Below are positions 6,467 to 13,311 of a DNA stretch of 13,838 bases, piece by piece; positions within the stretch are counted from its first letter, which is position 1, and every line of letters starts with the position of its first letter. The position numbers and the translations under genes were made by a program. The notes beneath the pieces were generated by a model. The model saw only the letters and a list, made by a program, of their open reading frames with translations. It made no database searches and was not told where the DNA came from. This DNA comes from Acidimicrobiaceae bacterium (GTDB taxonomy: Bacteria; Actinomycetota; Acidimicrobiia; Acidimicrobiales; RAAP-2): NCBI GenBank assembly GCA_003164275.1, contig PLSY01000100.1, positions 9,569 to 23,406 on the forward strand, given 5' to 3'.

Positions 6467-8149
6467 TCAAGGGTAGTGGTCCGGCAGATCGTTCTCGTAC
6501 AACACAGTGTCCCCAGCTCGCAGGTGCGACCGTACCCAGTCGACAGCCTCTTGGCGTCCGGAAACCTGGAGGACCGACGTCCGGGCGCCGGGCGCCGACT
6601 CCACGCCGGCGAGCAAGGCACGCCGGTTGGTGCGGCCGACCACCAACAGGTCGGTGGCCACCGTGGCGATGGCTTCCCCGAACCGCCGGTTCTCGGAGAA
6701 CTGCCTCGTCCCGAGCTCGACCATGCCCGGCGTCACGACCACCAGCCGGGCACTTCTGTCCTCCGCACGGGCCTCGGGACCCCGTGTCTCGACGTCGGGG
6801 CTGTCGGCGCCCGTGCCGTCCCATGCCCCGCCGGCGGCGGCCGCGGAGGCCAGGGCCACCAGGGCTCCTGCCGCCCCGGCCGGATTTGAGTTGTAGGTGT
6901 CGTCCAAGACGACCACGCCCGAGGCCGCCCGAGCCGCTTGGAGCCGGTGGTCGACCTGGGGCAGGTCGACCAGACGTAGGGCGATGTCCGAGGGGGCGAC
7001 CTTGGCCACCAGGGCCACACCTATGGCACAGGCCAGATTGGTGGCCTGGATCCCAGCGGCCACCGGCACCCGCTCGACCAACAGCTCCCCGTGGATGTGG
7101 GCCGACATCGCCGCACCGTCATCGCTTCGGGTGACGCAGACGTCAGCCGACGGGTCAGTGGCGGAGCAGCGGACCACCCGCTTGCCTTCGGCCTCCGCCC
7201 TGTCGGCCACTGCGGCCAGGCGGCGGTCGTCGATCTGGAGGACCACATCGGCGGCGGACTGGAGGATCTCGGACTTGGCCTCGACGATGCGATCCTCGGT
7301 GCCGAAGCGCTCGAGGTGCACCGGCCCGATGGCGGTGATCACGGCGATGTCCGGTGGGCACCACCGGCAGAGGTCGGCGATCTCACCGGGACCGTAGGTC
7401 CCCATCTCGGCGATGAAGACCTCGGTCCCGTCGGCCAGGTGCTCATTGATGGCCCGGGCCAGTCCCGGCCGGTTGTTGAAGCTGGCCGGCGTGGCGACGA
7501 CCGCGCGGCCGGGTCGCAGGAGGTGGGAGAGGTGCCCCTTCGTCGAGGTCTTGCCGTACGAACCGGTGATTCCCACCACCAGGGGATCGACGAGGCGGAG
7601 ACGGGCCTCGGCCTCGTCGACGAAGTGGGATGAGAGGCGCCGCTCGAGCGGCGAGGTGAGCCAGCACGCCACATCGACGACCACAGGCAGGGCCAGCGCC
7701 GCGACCACGGCCAGAGGGGCGGCGAGACCGGTGGCCACGCCTGCGGCCACGATGACGGCCTCTATGACGGCCCACACGATGGCGAGGGTCCGTAGCCGGC
7801 GGGTCCAGGCCAGCGGTGAGGTCCGACCCTTCAGGGTAAGGCCGATCGGCCCGACGGCCACGGCAGCGGCGGTGGCTACCCCGGCCAGAGGCCAGACCAA
7901 CGAGGCCACGGCGGTGGCGAGGGCGACCAGGGCCAGCGCGACATTGGCCGGCGTCGTCCGCCACCATCGGGCGGCGAACAGCAGGGCCGATCCCCCGAGA
8001 TAGTGCTCGCGCTGAGCCACCCGGAGAAACCGGAGGCCCGCCGGCACGCAGGCCAGCACGCAGGCCAGCACGGTGATCCAGGCCACCCCGGTGTGGAACC
8101 GGTGGAATGCGACACCCGTGAACTGGCCTTGGCCGGCCGTCCACCTCAT
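6467..8149 (-). CDS. Membrane-anchored MurF-like Mur ligase
   Basis: This is a 560-residue protein. Residues 1-165 are hydrophobic, with about four or five membrane segments (near 22-41, 66-89, 90-106, 121-141, 142-164). From about 185 the Mur-ligase ATPase and C-terminal domains follow: P-loop GITGSYGKTST (193-203), SFNNRPGLA (223-231), AEMG (E248), GPVHLERFG (H278), AKSEI (K292, the position carbamylated in Mur ligases), ATNLACA (369-375), HRLQ (401-404) and VLDDTYNSNPAG (414-425). DD-Y-N-NP is MurF-type. MurF normally adds D-Ala-D-Ala to the UDP-MurNAc peptide in the cytosol. Here its N-terminal UDP-substrate domain is absent. A Gly/Asp/Glu-rich insert lies at 440-466. The tail ends YENDLPDHYP. 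The ATG overlaps the hydrolase stop as ATGA, implying coupled translation and fixing the start. The acceptor is unknown and may be membrane-bound (inference). Confidence 0.85.
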   Translation of the reverse strand: MRWTAGQGQFTGVAFHRFHTGVAWITVLACVLACVPAGLRFLRVAQREHYLGGSALLFAARWWRTTPANVALALVALATAVASLVWPLAGVATAAAVAVGPIGLTLKGRTSPLAWTRRLRTLAIVWAVIEAVIVAAGVATGLAAPLAVVAALALPVVVDVACWLTSPLERRLSSHFVDEAEARLRLVDPLVVGITGSYGKTSTKGHLSHLLRPGRAVVATPASFNNRPGLARAINEHLADGTEVFIAEMGTYGPGEIADLCRWCPPDIAVITAIGPVHLERFGTEDRIVEAKSEILQSAADVVLQIDDRRLAAVADRAEAEGKRVVRCSATDPSADVCVTRSDDGAAMSAHIHGELLVERVPVAAGIQATNLACAIGVALVAKVAPSDIALRLVDLPQVDHRLQAARAASGVVVLDDTYNSNPAGAAGALVALASAAAAGGAWDGTGADSPDVETRGPEARAEDRSARLVVVTPGMVELGTRQFSENRRFGEAIATVATDLLVVGRTNRRALLAGVESAPGARTSVLQVSGRQEAVDWVRSHLRAGDTVLYENDLPDHYP

Positions 8150-8934
8150 GGCTGACCGACCCCGGGTCCTGGGTCCGCCCATTGGCCGACGATGACCCGT
8201 CGAAGGTCGGTCGGCGCCTCGGTCGGGACCAGATGCCCGACGCCTCGGAGACGGATGAGACGAGCGGAGGGGAAAGCCCGTTCGGCCCGTTCGGCCACCT
8301 CGATCGGCACCTCGGTGTCCCTCTCCCCCCACACGAGGTCGACCGGACAGGTGAGTGCCGCCATGTCGTCGGCGTAGCTCTCGGTCAGGAGCTTGACGAA
8401 CACGTCGCGCATGACCCCTGAGGCTGCCCGGTAGTCAGGCGATCCATACTTGTTCTTCATGGCCTCGAGCCGGTCGTCGCCGACCAGGCCCAGCCGGTGC
8501 AGGCGTCGCACCAGACGGTAGGCGAAGACCGGGCGCGAGCGCCGTCCCTCCCGGTCGAAGAGGGGCACGCCGGTGAGGACGAGGCGCTCTATTCGCTCGG
8601 GCACCATGGTGGCCAGCCGGACGGCCACCCGACCGCCGAAGGAGTGGCCGACCACCACCACCTTGTCGGCCAGGGCGCCGGGCTCCTCGAAGAGGGCGAC
8701 CAGGGCCTTCGCATAGTCCTCACTGCCCCAGGGCGCCGATGGAGCGGGGGTCGCCCCGAAGCCGGGCAGGTCGGGGGCCAGGGCACTGAGCCCGGACGCC
8801 TCGGGGCTCTCGAACACCGGGATGAAGTCGGCATGGGTGCGCCGCCACCCGTGGAGGGCAAGGACGGTCGCAGGCCCTTGGCCCCAGGTCCCGCCGAACA
8901 GGCGACCGCCGGCGAACGACTTCAGCACCGGCAC
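8146..8934 (-). CDS. Alpha/beta hydrolase
   Basis: This is a 262-residue cytosolic enzyme of the alpha/beta-hydrolase fold. The oxyanion region is LALHGW (25-30), the nucleophile elbow is VGHSFGG (S98), the acid is in VWGERDTEVP (D206), and the base is in RGVGHLVPTEAP (H234). APDLPGFG (53-60) is typical of the esterase/lipase-like group. There is no signal peptide. The substrate is unknown. As first gene of the minus-strand set, with its stop overlapping the start of the MurF-like ligase, it may trim or release an ester or amide in the same pathway (inference). Start: GTG 8934 is followed two codons later by a second GTG at 8928. TAGGGT at 8940-8935 could serve as a -10 element for a leaderless message starting at 8928, so the true N-terminus may be two residues shorter. 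Confidence 0.85.
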   Translation of the reverse strand: MPVLKSFAGGRLFGGTWGQGPATVLALHGWRRTHADFIPVFESPEASGLSALAPDLPGFGATPAPSAPWGSEDYAKALVALFEEPGALADKVVVVGHSFGGRVAVRLATMVPERIERLVLTGVPLFDREGRRSRPVFAYRLVRRLHRLGLVGDDRLEAMKNKYGSPDYRAASGVMRDVFVKLLTESYADDMAALTCPVDLVWGERDTEVPIEVAERAERAFPSARLIRLRGVGHLVPTEAPTDLRRVIVGQWADPGPGVGQP

Positions 8935-8958
8935 ACCCTACCGATAGCCTCGGCGATT
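8935..8958. promoter_or_regulatory. 24-base divergent promoter region, hydrolase / helicase
   Basis: Two divergent coding starts are only 24 bases apart, with no Shine-Dalgarno for the helicase. On the plus strand TAGCCT (8945-8950) is a TANNNT -10 match placed so that transcription would begin at about the helicase GTG (8959). On the minus strand TAGGGT (8940-8935) is similarly placed for the hydrolase GTG at 8928. Leaderless messages are common in actinobacteria (established knowledge). The hexamers are weakly specific, so this is an inference. Confidence 0.35.
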
Positions 8959-10596
8959 GTGGAACATCCGTCGTCAACGGCCGGACCAGTGCCGTCGGGT
9001 GACCGCTTCGACCGGGCCGTGGCCGACCTCACCGAGGCCCAGCACCGGGCCGTCCATACCCCGTCAGAAGCCCTGTGCATCGTGGCTGGGGCCGGCTCGG
9101 GCAAGACCAGGGTGCTCACCCTCAGGGTGGCTAGGCGGATCCGGGACGGATCGACCGAGGCCGACCACACCGTGGTGTGCACGTTCACGAGGAAGGCCGC
9201 CCACGAGCTTCGCAACCGGCTCTCCCTGTTTGGGGTGGCGGTGTCGGTGCCCGCCCGCGCCCCCGCCGGGGGGGTACCGACACCCGGGGTGCGGGCGGGC
9301 ACGCTCCATCAGCTGGGCCTCACCCTGTTGCGCCGCCACGCCCAGGATGCCGGCGACCCGCCACCGATGCTGGCCGAGCACCGGTTCCGGACCATCGCCG
9401 TGCTGGCCGGGGACCCGGGGCAGGCCTCGTCCATCGACCCGGAGATCGCCTGGGCGAAGGCCAGGTGCCTCGCCCCCGAGGACTACGTGGCGGCCGCCCA
9501 GAGCCACGGGCGCAGTGTGCCGGCCGGCCTGGACCGGACAGCCACCGTCTTCGCCGCCTACCAAGAAGGACTCCGGCGCCGCCGCTGCCTCGATCTGGAC
9601 GACGTCCTCGTTCACTCAGCCGACCTCCTCCATGCCGATGCCACCTTCGCCGATGCCGTGCACTGGCGGTACCGACACCTCTCTGTCGATGAGTTCCAAG
9701 ACGTCAATCCCGCCCAGTTCCGTCTCATCACCGCGCTGCTCGGCGGACGGCACGATCTGTGCGTGGTCGGCGACCCCAACCAGGCCATCTACGGATGGAA
9801 CGGCGCCGATCCCCAGCTGTTGATGCAGCTACCCGCCCTGATTCCGGAGATGGAGACGGTCCGCTTGGACGAGAACCACCGATCCTCTCCCCAGGTGGTG
9901 GCAGCAGCCAGCGCCGCCCTCGGGCCGGCCGCCTCCCCCCCGCCGAGGTCAGTGGCCGACAACGGCCCGATGGCGGTCGTCACCGCCTACGACAGCGACC
10001 TTGCCGAGGCCGAAGGGGTGACAGCCCTCCTCCAGGCCCGGGTGGAAGAGGGTGGCACCTGGTCGGACCAGGCAGTCTTGGCCCGCACACACGACCAGCT
10101 GGCGACCGTGGGCCGGGCCCTCACCCGGGCCGGTGTCCCCTACCGCATCGCACCGGGCCCCGAGGGCCTAGAGGGCGCAATCCATGCCGTCCCGAAGCCG
10201 GTTGAGCCCGGAAGGCGTCCCCGTCGGGGGGCCCCTGACAGCGCCGACGGGGACGCGGTGGAGCTCGCCACCTTTCACCGGGCGAAGGGCCTCGAGTGGG
10301 CGTCGGTCCACGTGGTCGGGCTCGAAGAGGGCTTCGTGCCCATCGTCTTCGCCGAGTCGGCCGAGGCCCGGGCCGAAGAGCGCCGCCTGTTCTATGTGGC
10401 CCTGACCCGGCCGTCGGTCGACCTGCACTGCTCATGGGCCAAGACCCGCCGCATGGCCAATGGCCGGGAGATGGAACGCCAGCCGTCGCCGTGGTTGGCC
10501 GCCGTCGCCCGGGTGTCGAGGACCGGATCGGGCCGCTTGGCCCCAAGGGACGCCGGGCGTCTCATCGCCGAGATCCGGGCGGGCCTCAACCGCTGA
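8959..10596 (+). CDS. Short UvrD/UvrD2-like superfamily 1A DNA helicase
   Basis: This is a 545-residue ATP-dependent 3'-5' helicase-type protein. Motifs in order: Q-motif LTEAQHRAV (24-32), Walker A AGAGSGKT (43-50), Ia TFTRKAAHELRNRL (75-88), Walker B VDEFQD (243-248), III VVGDPNQAIYGWNGA (269-283), IV LDENHRSSPQVV (303-314), V ATFHRAKGLEW (437-447) and VI EERRLFYVALTRP (473-485). All ATPase residues look intact. UvrD/PcrA proteins are about 700 residues or more; here only about 125 residues lie between motifs IV and V, so most of the 2B subdomain is missing, and only 60 residues follow motif VI. Motif wording (RKAAHELRNRL, DENHRSSPQ) recalls mycobacterial UvrD2, but its HRDC and cysteine-motif tail are absent. 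GTG 8959 is chosen because the Q-motif follows closely; the frame is open further upstream, overlapping the hydrolase. Confidence 0.9.
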   Translation: MEHPSSTAGPVPSGDRFDRAVADLTEAQHRAVHTPSEALCIVAGAGSGKTRVLTLRVARRIRDGSTEADHTVVCTFTRKAAHELRNRLSLFGVAVSVPARAPAGGVPTPGVRAGTLHQLGLTLLRRHAQDAGDPPPMLAEHRFRTIAVLAGDPGQASSIDPEIAWAKARCLAPEDYVAAAQSHGRSVPAGLDRTATVFAAYQEGLRRRRCLDLDDVLVHSADLLHADATFADAVHWRYRHLSVDEFQDVNPAQFRLITALLGGRHDLCVVGDPNQAIYGWNGADPQLLMQLPALIPEMETVRLDENHRSSPQVVAAASAALGPAASPPPRSVADNGPMAVVTAYDSDLAEAEGVTALLQARVEEGGTWSDQAVLARTHDQLATVGRALTRAGVPYRIAPGPEGLEGAIHAVPKPVEPGRRPRRGAPDSADGDAVELATFHRAKGLEWASVHVVGLEEGFVPIVFAESAEARAEERRLFYVALTRPSVDLHCSWAKTRRMANGREMERQPSPWLAAVARVSRTGSGRLAPRDAGRLIAEIRAGLNR

Positions 10597-11946
10597 CTAT
10601 GGATTCGACACCATGCCGGCCACGTCGTCGATCCCTCGACCGCCAAGGCTCCCCTGGAAGGTGGCGTCTCCGAATGCGAAGACACCGCCGTCGGCTGCCG
10701 TCATCCAGTAGCCACGCCCATCCGAGGACGCGGTCATGCCCACGATCGGGCTGTTGAGGCTGAGGTTGCCCGTCGAGCCGTAGAAGCCGGTAGTGCCGAA
10801 GGAGAAGATGCCGCCGTCTGAGGCCACCAGCCAGTAGCCGCCCCCGCCGGGTGCGGCCGCCATGCCCACGATCGGGCGATTGAGGTGGAGGTTGCCCGTC
10901 GAGCCGTAGAAGCCGGCGTCACCGAAGGAGAAGATGCCGCCGTCTGAGGCCACCAGCCAGTAGCCGCCCCCGTCCGGCGTCGAGGCCATGCCTACGATCG
11001 GCTGGTTGAGGCGAAGATTTCCGGTGGACCCGAAGAATCGCGCATCCCCGTAGGAGAAGATCCCGCCGTCGGAGGCGACGAACCAGTACCCCTTGCCGTC
11101 AGGCGTGGCGGCCATGCCGACCACCGACCGGTTGAGATGGAGGTTCCCCGTCGAACCGTAGAAGGCGGCATCGCCAAAGCTGAACACACCGCCGTCTGAG
11201 GCCACCATCCAGTAGCCGGCACCCGTTGGGGTCACGGCCGTCCCGACCACCGGTTGGTTGAGGGTTACCGAGGTCAGGTCACCCAGGTAGTTCAAGAACT
11301 CGTCGTTCCCGAAGCCGGTCAGGTTCCCGTCACCCTCGTAGAGGTAGTAGCCCCGTCCGGCAGTTGAGGGGGTGACGTTGAAGGCCACCGTCACATAGGT
11401 CCCATAGCTACCGTCGCCAGTGGCGCAGGCGAACTGGACGGCGAGCGACTGCACCGTCGACCCGCTCACCATCAACTGGTCGACAGTGGCGGTCGAGGAG
11501 GCACCGGTCGGTCCGCACTGACGGCCGGTGAACGAGCTGATCGAGGCATCGCTGCTGTCGACCGTCTTCCCCGGCGTGAGCGGGGTGGATGTGGAGATGC
11601 TGAGGCTGTAGGGGGCTCCGCCCGGACCGTTCCAGCTCACGACCAAGGCTCCGCTCACATAGTTCGGCCTGGCCACCACCGACGTGGTCGACACCTGAGC
11701 GGATGACGAGCCGCCCGGAAACGACTCGGTCATGGCACGGGTCAACGGCGCTGAGCCGACCGCCACCCGACTCGCGGCCCGGATACCGACGGCCGGGAAG
11801 GAGTGGCCGGACGGTGAAGCCGCAGCACCTGCCGCAGCCGCAGTGACGAGGCTGACCGCCGCGCCTACGACGGCGGCCACCAAGAGGCGACCAGGGGCGT
11901 ACATGAGACCCGGTCGGGTACGGGGGGAAGCTTTTGCGTCGTCCAT
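10597..11946 (-). CDS. Secreted protein with 42-residue GYW-VASDGG repeats
   Basis: This is a 449-residue protein. The N-terminus is basic, followed by a hydrophobic core (LLVAAVVGAAVSLVTAAAAG, 21-40) and Ala-rich likely cleavage sites near 41-44, so it is probably exported. Residues 45-195 are Ser/Thr/Gly-rich with two cysteines (C144, C174) that could form a disulfide; I recognise no family there. From 199 to the end there is one degenerate and five clear repeats, starting at G199, G244, G286, G328, G370 and G412, the last five spaced exactly 42 residues apart. Each reads GYW-VASDGG, then FSFGDA-FYGSTGN, then LN-PIVGM. Such repeats are frequent in secreted proteins of Acidimicrobiia. Six blades of a beta-propeller is a plausible fold (inference). 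Start ATG 11946 is chosen for GAGGAG four bases upstream; ATG 11904 (residue 15) is the alternative. The stop abuts the helicase stop. Confidence 0.85.
   Translation of the reverse strand: MDDAKASPRTRPGLMYAPGRLLVAAVVGAAVSLVTAAAAGAAASPSGHSFPAVGIRAASRVAVGSAPLTRAMTESFPGGSSSAQVSTTSVVARPNYVSGALVVSWNGPGGAPYSLSISTSTPLTPGKTVDSSDASISSFTGRQCGPTGASSTATVDQLMVSGSTVQSLAVQFACATGDGSYGTYVTVAFNVTPSTAGRGYYLYEGDGNLTGFGNDEFLNYLGDLTSVTLNQPVVGTAVTPTGAGYWMVASDGGVFSFGDAAFYGSTGNLHLNRSVVGMAATPDGKGYWFVASDGGIFSYGDARFFGSTGNLRLNQPIVGMASTPDGGGYWLVASDGGIFSFGDAGFYGSTGNLHLNRPIVGMAAAPGGGGYWLVASDGGIFSFGTTGFYGSTGNLSLNSPIVGMTASSDGRGYWMTAADGGVFAFGDATFQGSLGGRGIDDVAGMVSNP
10600..11217 (-). repeat. Tandem 126-bp coding repeats
   Basis: There are five head-to-tail copies of a 126-base unit inside the secreted-protein gene, with boundaries near 11217, 11091, 10965, 10839 and 10713. 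The last copy is shorter (to 10600). The copies at 10840-10965 and 10714-10839 share long identical runs, for example the segment encoding LVASDGGIFSFG and FYGSTGNL. This suggests recent duplication or gene conversion. A sixth, degenerate unit lies upstream (11218-11352). Confidence 0.9.
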
Positions 11947-11950
11947 GCGC

Positions 11951-11956
11951 CTCCTC
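11951..11956 (-). promoter_or_regulatory. Ribosome binding site of the secreted repeat protein
   Basis: GAGGAG on the minus strand, four bases before ATG 11946. It supports this start over ATG 11904, which has no comparable site. Confidence 0.55.
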
Positions 11957-12022
11957 GGTCTCCGCCGGCGCTGCAGGCCCCAGACGGGGACGCCATGGCC
12001 CCTACCCTGCCCGGGCACGGAT

Positions 12023-12796
12023 CTAACCGGCTGACGTGTCGATGAACACGGGAGTGTGGTCCGAGGGCTTGTCGCCCTTCCGGGCGTTCCTGTCGATGAG
12101 CCCGTAGGTGGTCGCTGCGGCCAGAGCCTCGGTGACCAGGATCAGGTCGATGCGCATGCCCCGGTGCCGATGGAACGATCCGCCCCGGTAGTCCCACCAA
12201 CTGAACAACTTCTCGTCGTCGTAGAGCTGGCGGAACACGTCGACCAGACCCCACGACTCCAAGTTGGCCAAGGCATCCCGCTCGGGCTGGCTCACGTGGG
12301 TCATGCCTTCGAACTGGGTCGGATCCCATACGTCGCGGTCATCGGGGGCGACGTTGAAGTCGCCGCACACCGCCACTTGTTGTCCGGGGGAAGTGCTCTC
12401 GTCCAGCAGGGCCCGCAGACGGGCCAGCCAGGCCAACTTGGCCGGGTAGTGCTCGCTGTCCAGGCTGCGACCGTTCGGGACGTAGACCGAGACCACCCTC
12501 ACCCCGCCGCAATCGGCGGCGATCAGCCGGGTGCCCTGGTCGTCGTCGTCGGACCCCATGCCGACAGACACGTTCTCCAACCCCACCCTGCTGACCAGGG
12601 CCACGCCGTTCCATCGGCCGTCGCCGTGATGGGCCGTCTCGTAGCCCAGGGTGGCGAAGGCCCCGTGGGGGAAGGTGGCGTCAGCCTGCTTGGTCTCTTG
12701 GAGGCAGAGGACGTCGGGCTGGGCGTAGCCGATCCACTCCTCCACCCGACCGAGCCGGGCGGTCAGGGAGTTGACGTTCCAGGTGGCGATGCGCAT
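12023..12796 (-). CDS. xthA: Exodeoxyribonuclease III (AP endonuclease family)
   Basis: This is a 257-residue cytosolic Mg-dependent nuclease of the exonuclease III family. It cuts at abasic sites and removes 3' blocking groups in base-excision repair. Catalytic sequence is complete: TWNVNS with N7, LQETK with E34, VYVPNGR with Y105, GDFNVAP with D146 and N148, MRIDLIL with D217, and SDHTPV with D246 and H247. Length is normal (about 250-270). ATG 12796 starts directly at the family N-terminus MRIATWNVNS. The gene follows the FabZ-like gene by 12 bases and is probably co-transcribed with it. No strong Shine-Dalgarno is visible. Confidence in the family is very high. Confidence 0.95.
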   Translation of the reverse strand: MRIATWNVNSLTARLGRVEEWIGYAQPDVLCLQETKQADATFPHGAFATLGYETAHHGDGRWNGVALVSRVGLENVSVGMGSDDDDQGTRLIAADCGGVRVVSVYVPNGRSLDSEHYPAKLAWLARLRALLDESTSPGQQVAVCGDFNVAPDDRDVWDPTQFEGMTHVSQPERDALANLESWGLVDVFRQLYDDEKLFSWWDYRGGSFHRHRGMRIDLILVTEALAAATTYGLIDRNARKGDKPSDHTPVFIDTSAG

Positions 12797-12808
12797 CGTA
12801 GATGCGGC

Positions 12809-13243
12809 TCAGCCGGCGTCGGCCGGGGCCGAGTCCACCAGCACGAAGAGGAGCTCGGCCTGGCATGCCAGCTCGCCGTTGACCGTGGCCCGGCCCGAGC
12901 CCTTGCCCGCCCGAGCCGACATCCGGCCCAGGGTGACCTCGAGGTCGAGCCGGTCGCCGGGCAGCACCTGGCGCCGGAACCGGGCCTTTTCGATGCCTCC
13001 GAACAGGGGGAGCTTGCCTGCGTAACGGGGATCGGAGAGGACGGCCACGGCACCCAGTTGCGCCAGAGACTCGACCATGAGGACCCCGGGGAGCGTCGGG
13101 CGCCCCGGGAAGTGCCCAGCGAAGAAGGCCTCTTCGCCAGTCAGCTGCCAGCTACCGGCCGCTGACTGGCCGGGCTCGACCGAGTACAGATCGGTGATGA
13201 AGAGGAATGGTTCACGGTGAGGCAGGTAGTCATCGGCTCGCAC
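12809..13243 (-). CDS. fabZ: FabZ-like 3-hydroxyacyl-ACP dehydratase (hotdog fold)
   Basis: This is a 144-residue cytosolic hotdog-fold protein. FabZ dehydrates (3R)-hydroxyacyl-ACP to trans-2-enoyl-ACP in fatty-acid elongation. Typical sequence is present: YLPHREPFLFITDL (6-19), AGHFPGRPTLPGVLMVESLA (42-61) with catalytic H44 and E58, then GIEKARFRRQVLPGDRL. Length fits FabZ (about 140-150). The start is GTG 13243; no upstream ATG fits, and the family begins with a residue or two before the YLPHR-type motif. It is separated by 68 bases from the S1-domain gene upstream and 12 bases from xthA downstream. Mycolic-type or polyketide dehydratases share the fold, so the pathway is inferred from similarity; no other fab gene is in view. 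Confidence 0.85.
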   Translation of the reverse strand: MRADDYLPHREPFLFITDLYSVEPGQSAAGSWQLTGEEAFFAGHFPGRPTLPGVLMVESLAQLGAVAVLSDPRYAGKLPLFGGIEKARFRRQVLPGDRLDLEVTLGRMSARAGKGSGRATVNGELACQAELLFVLVDSAPADAG

Positions 13244-13311
13244 GGCTCTCGAGGCTATCGGCCCCGCGCCTCGATCTCGAACCCCAGCCGGATGGAACTG
13301 ACTGGTGAGCC

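Noticed and set aside
8497..8958. Upstream extension of the helicase frame
   Set aside because: It overlaps the hydrolase gene, has antisense-type composition and lies before the Q-motif region; GTG 8959 is the sensible start.
10597..11352. Repeat array considered as CRISPR or a mobile element
   Set aside because: Units are contiguous, in frame and encode a regular protein repeat with no spacers, terminal inverted repeats or transposase.
12056..13165. Long plus-strand open frame (369 codons) opposite xthA and fabZ
   Set aside because: It runs across two well-identified genes and their junction, with no recognisable motif; an antisense shadow.
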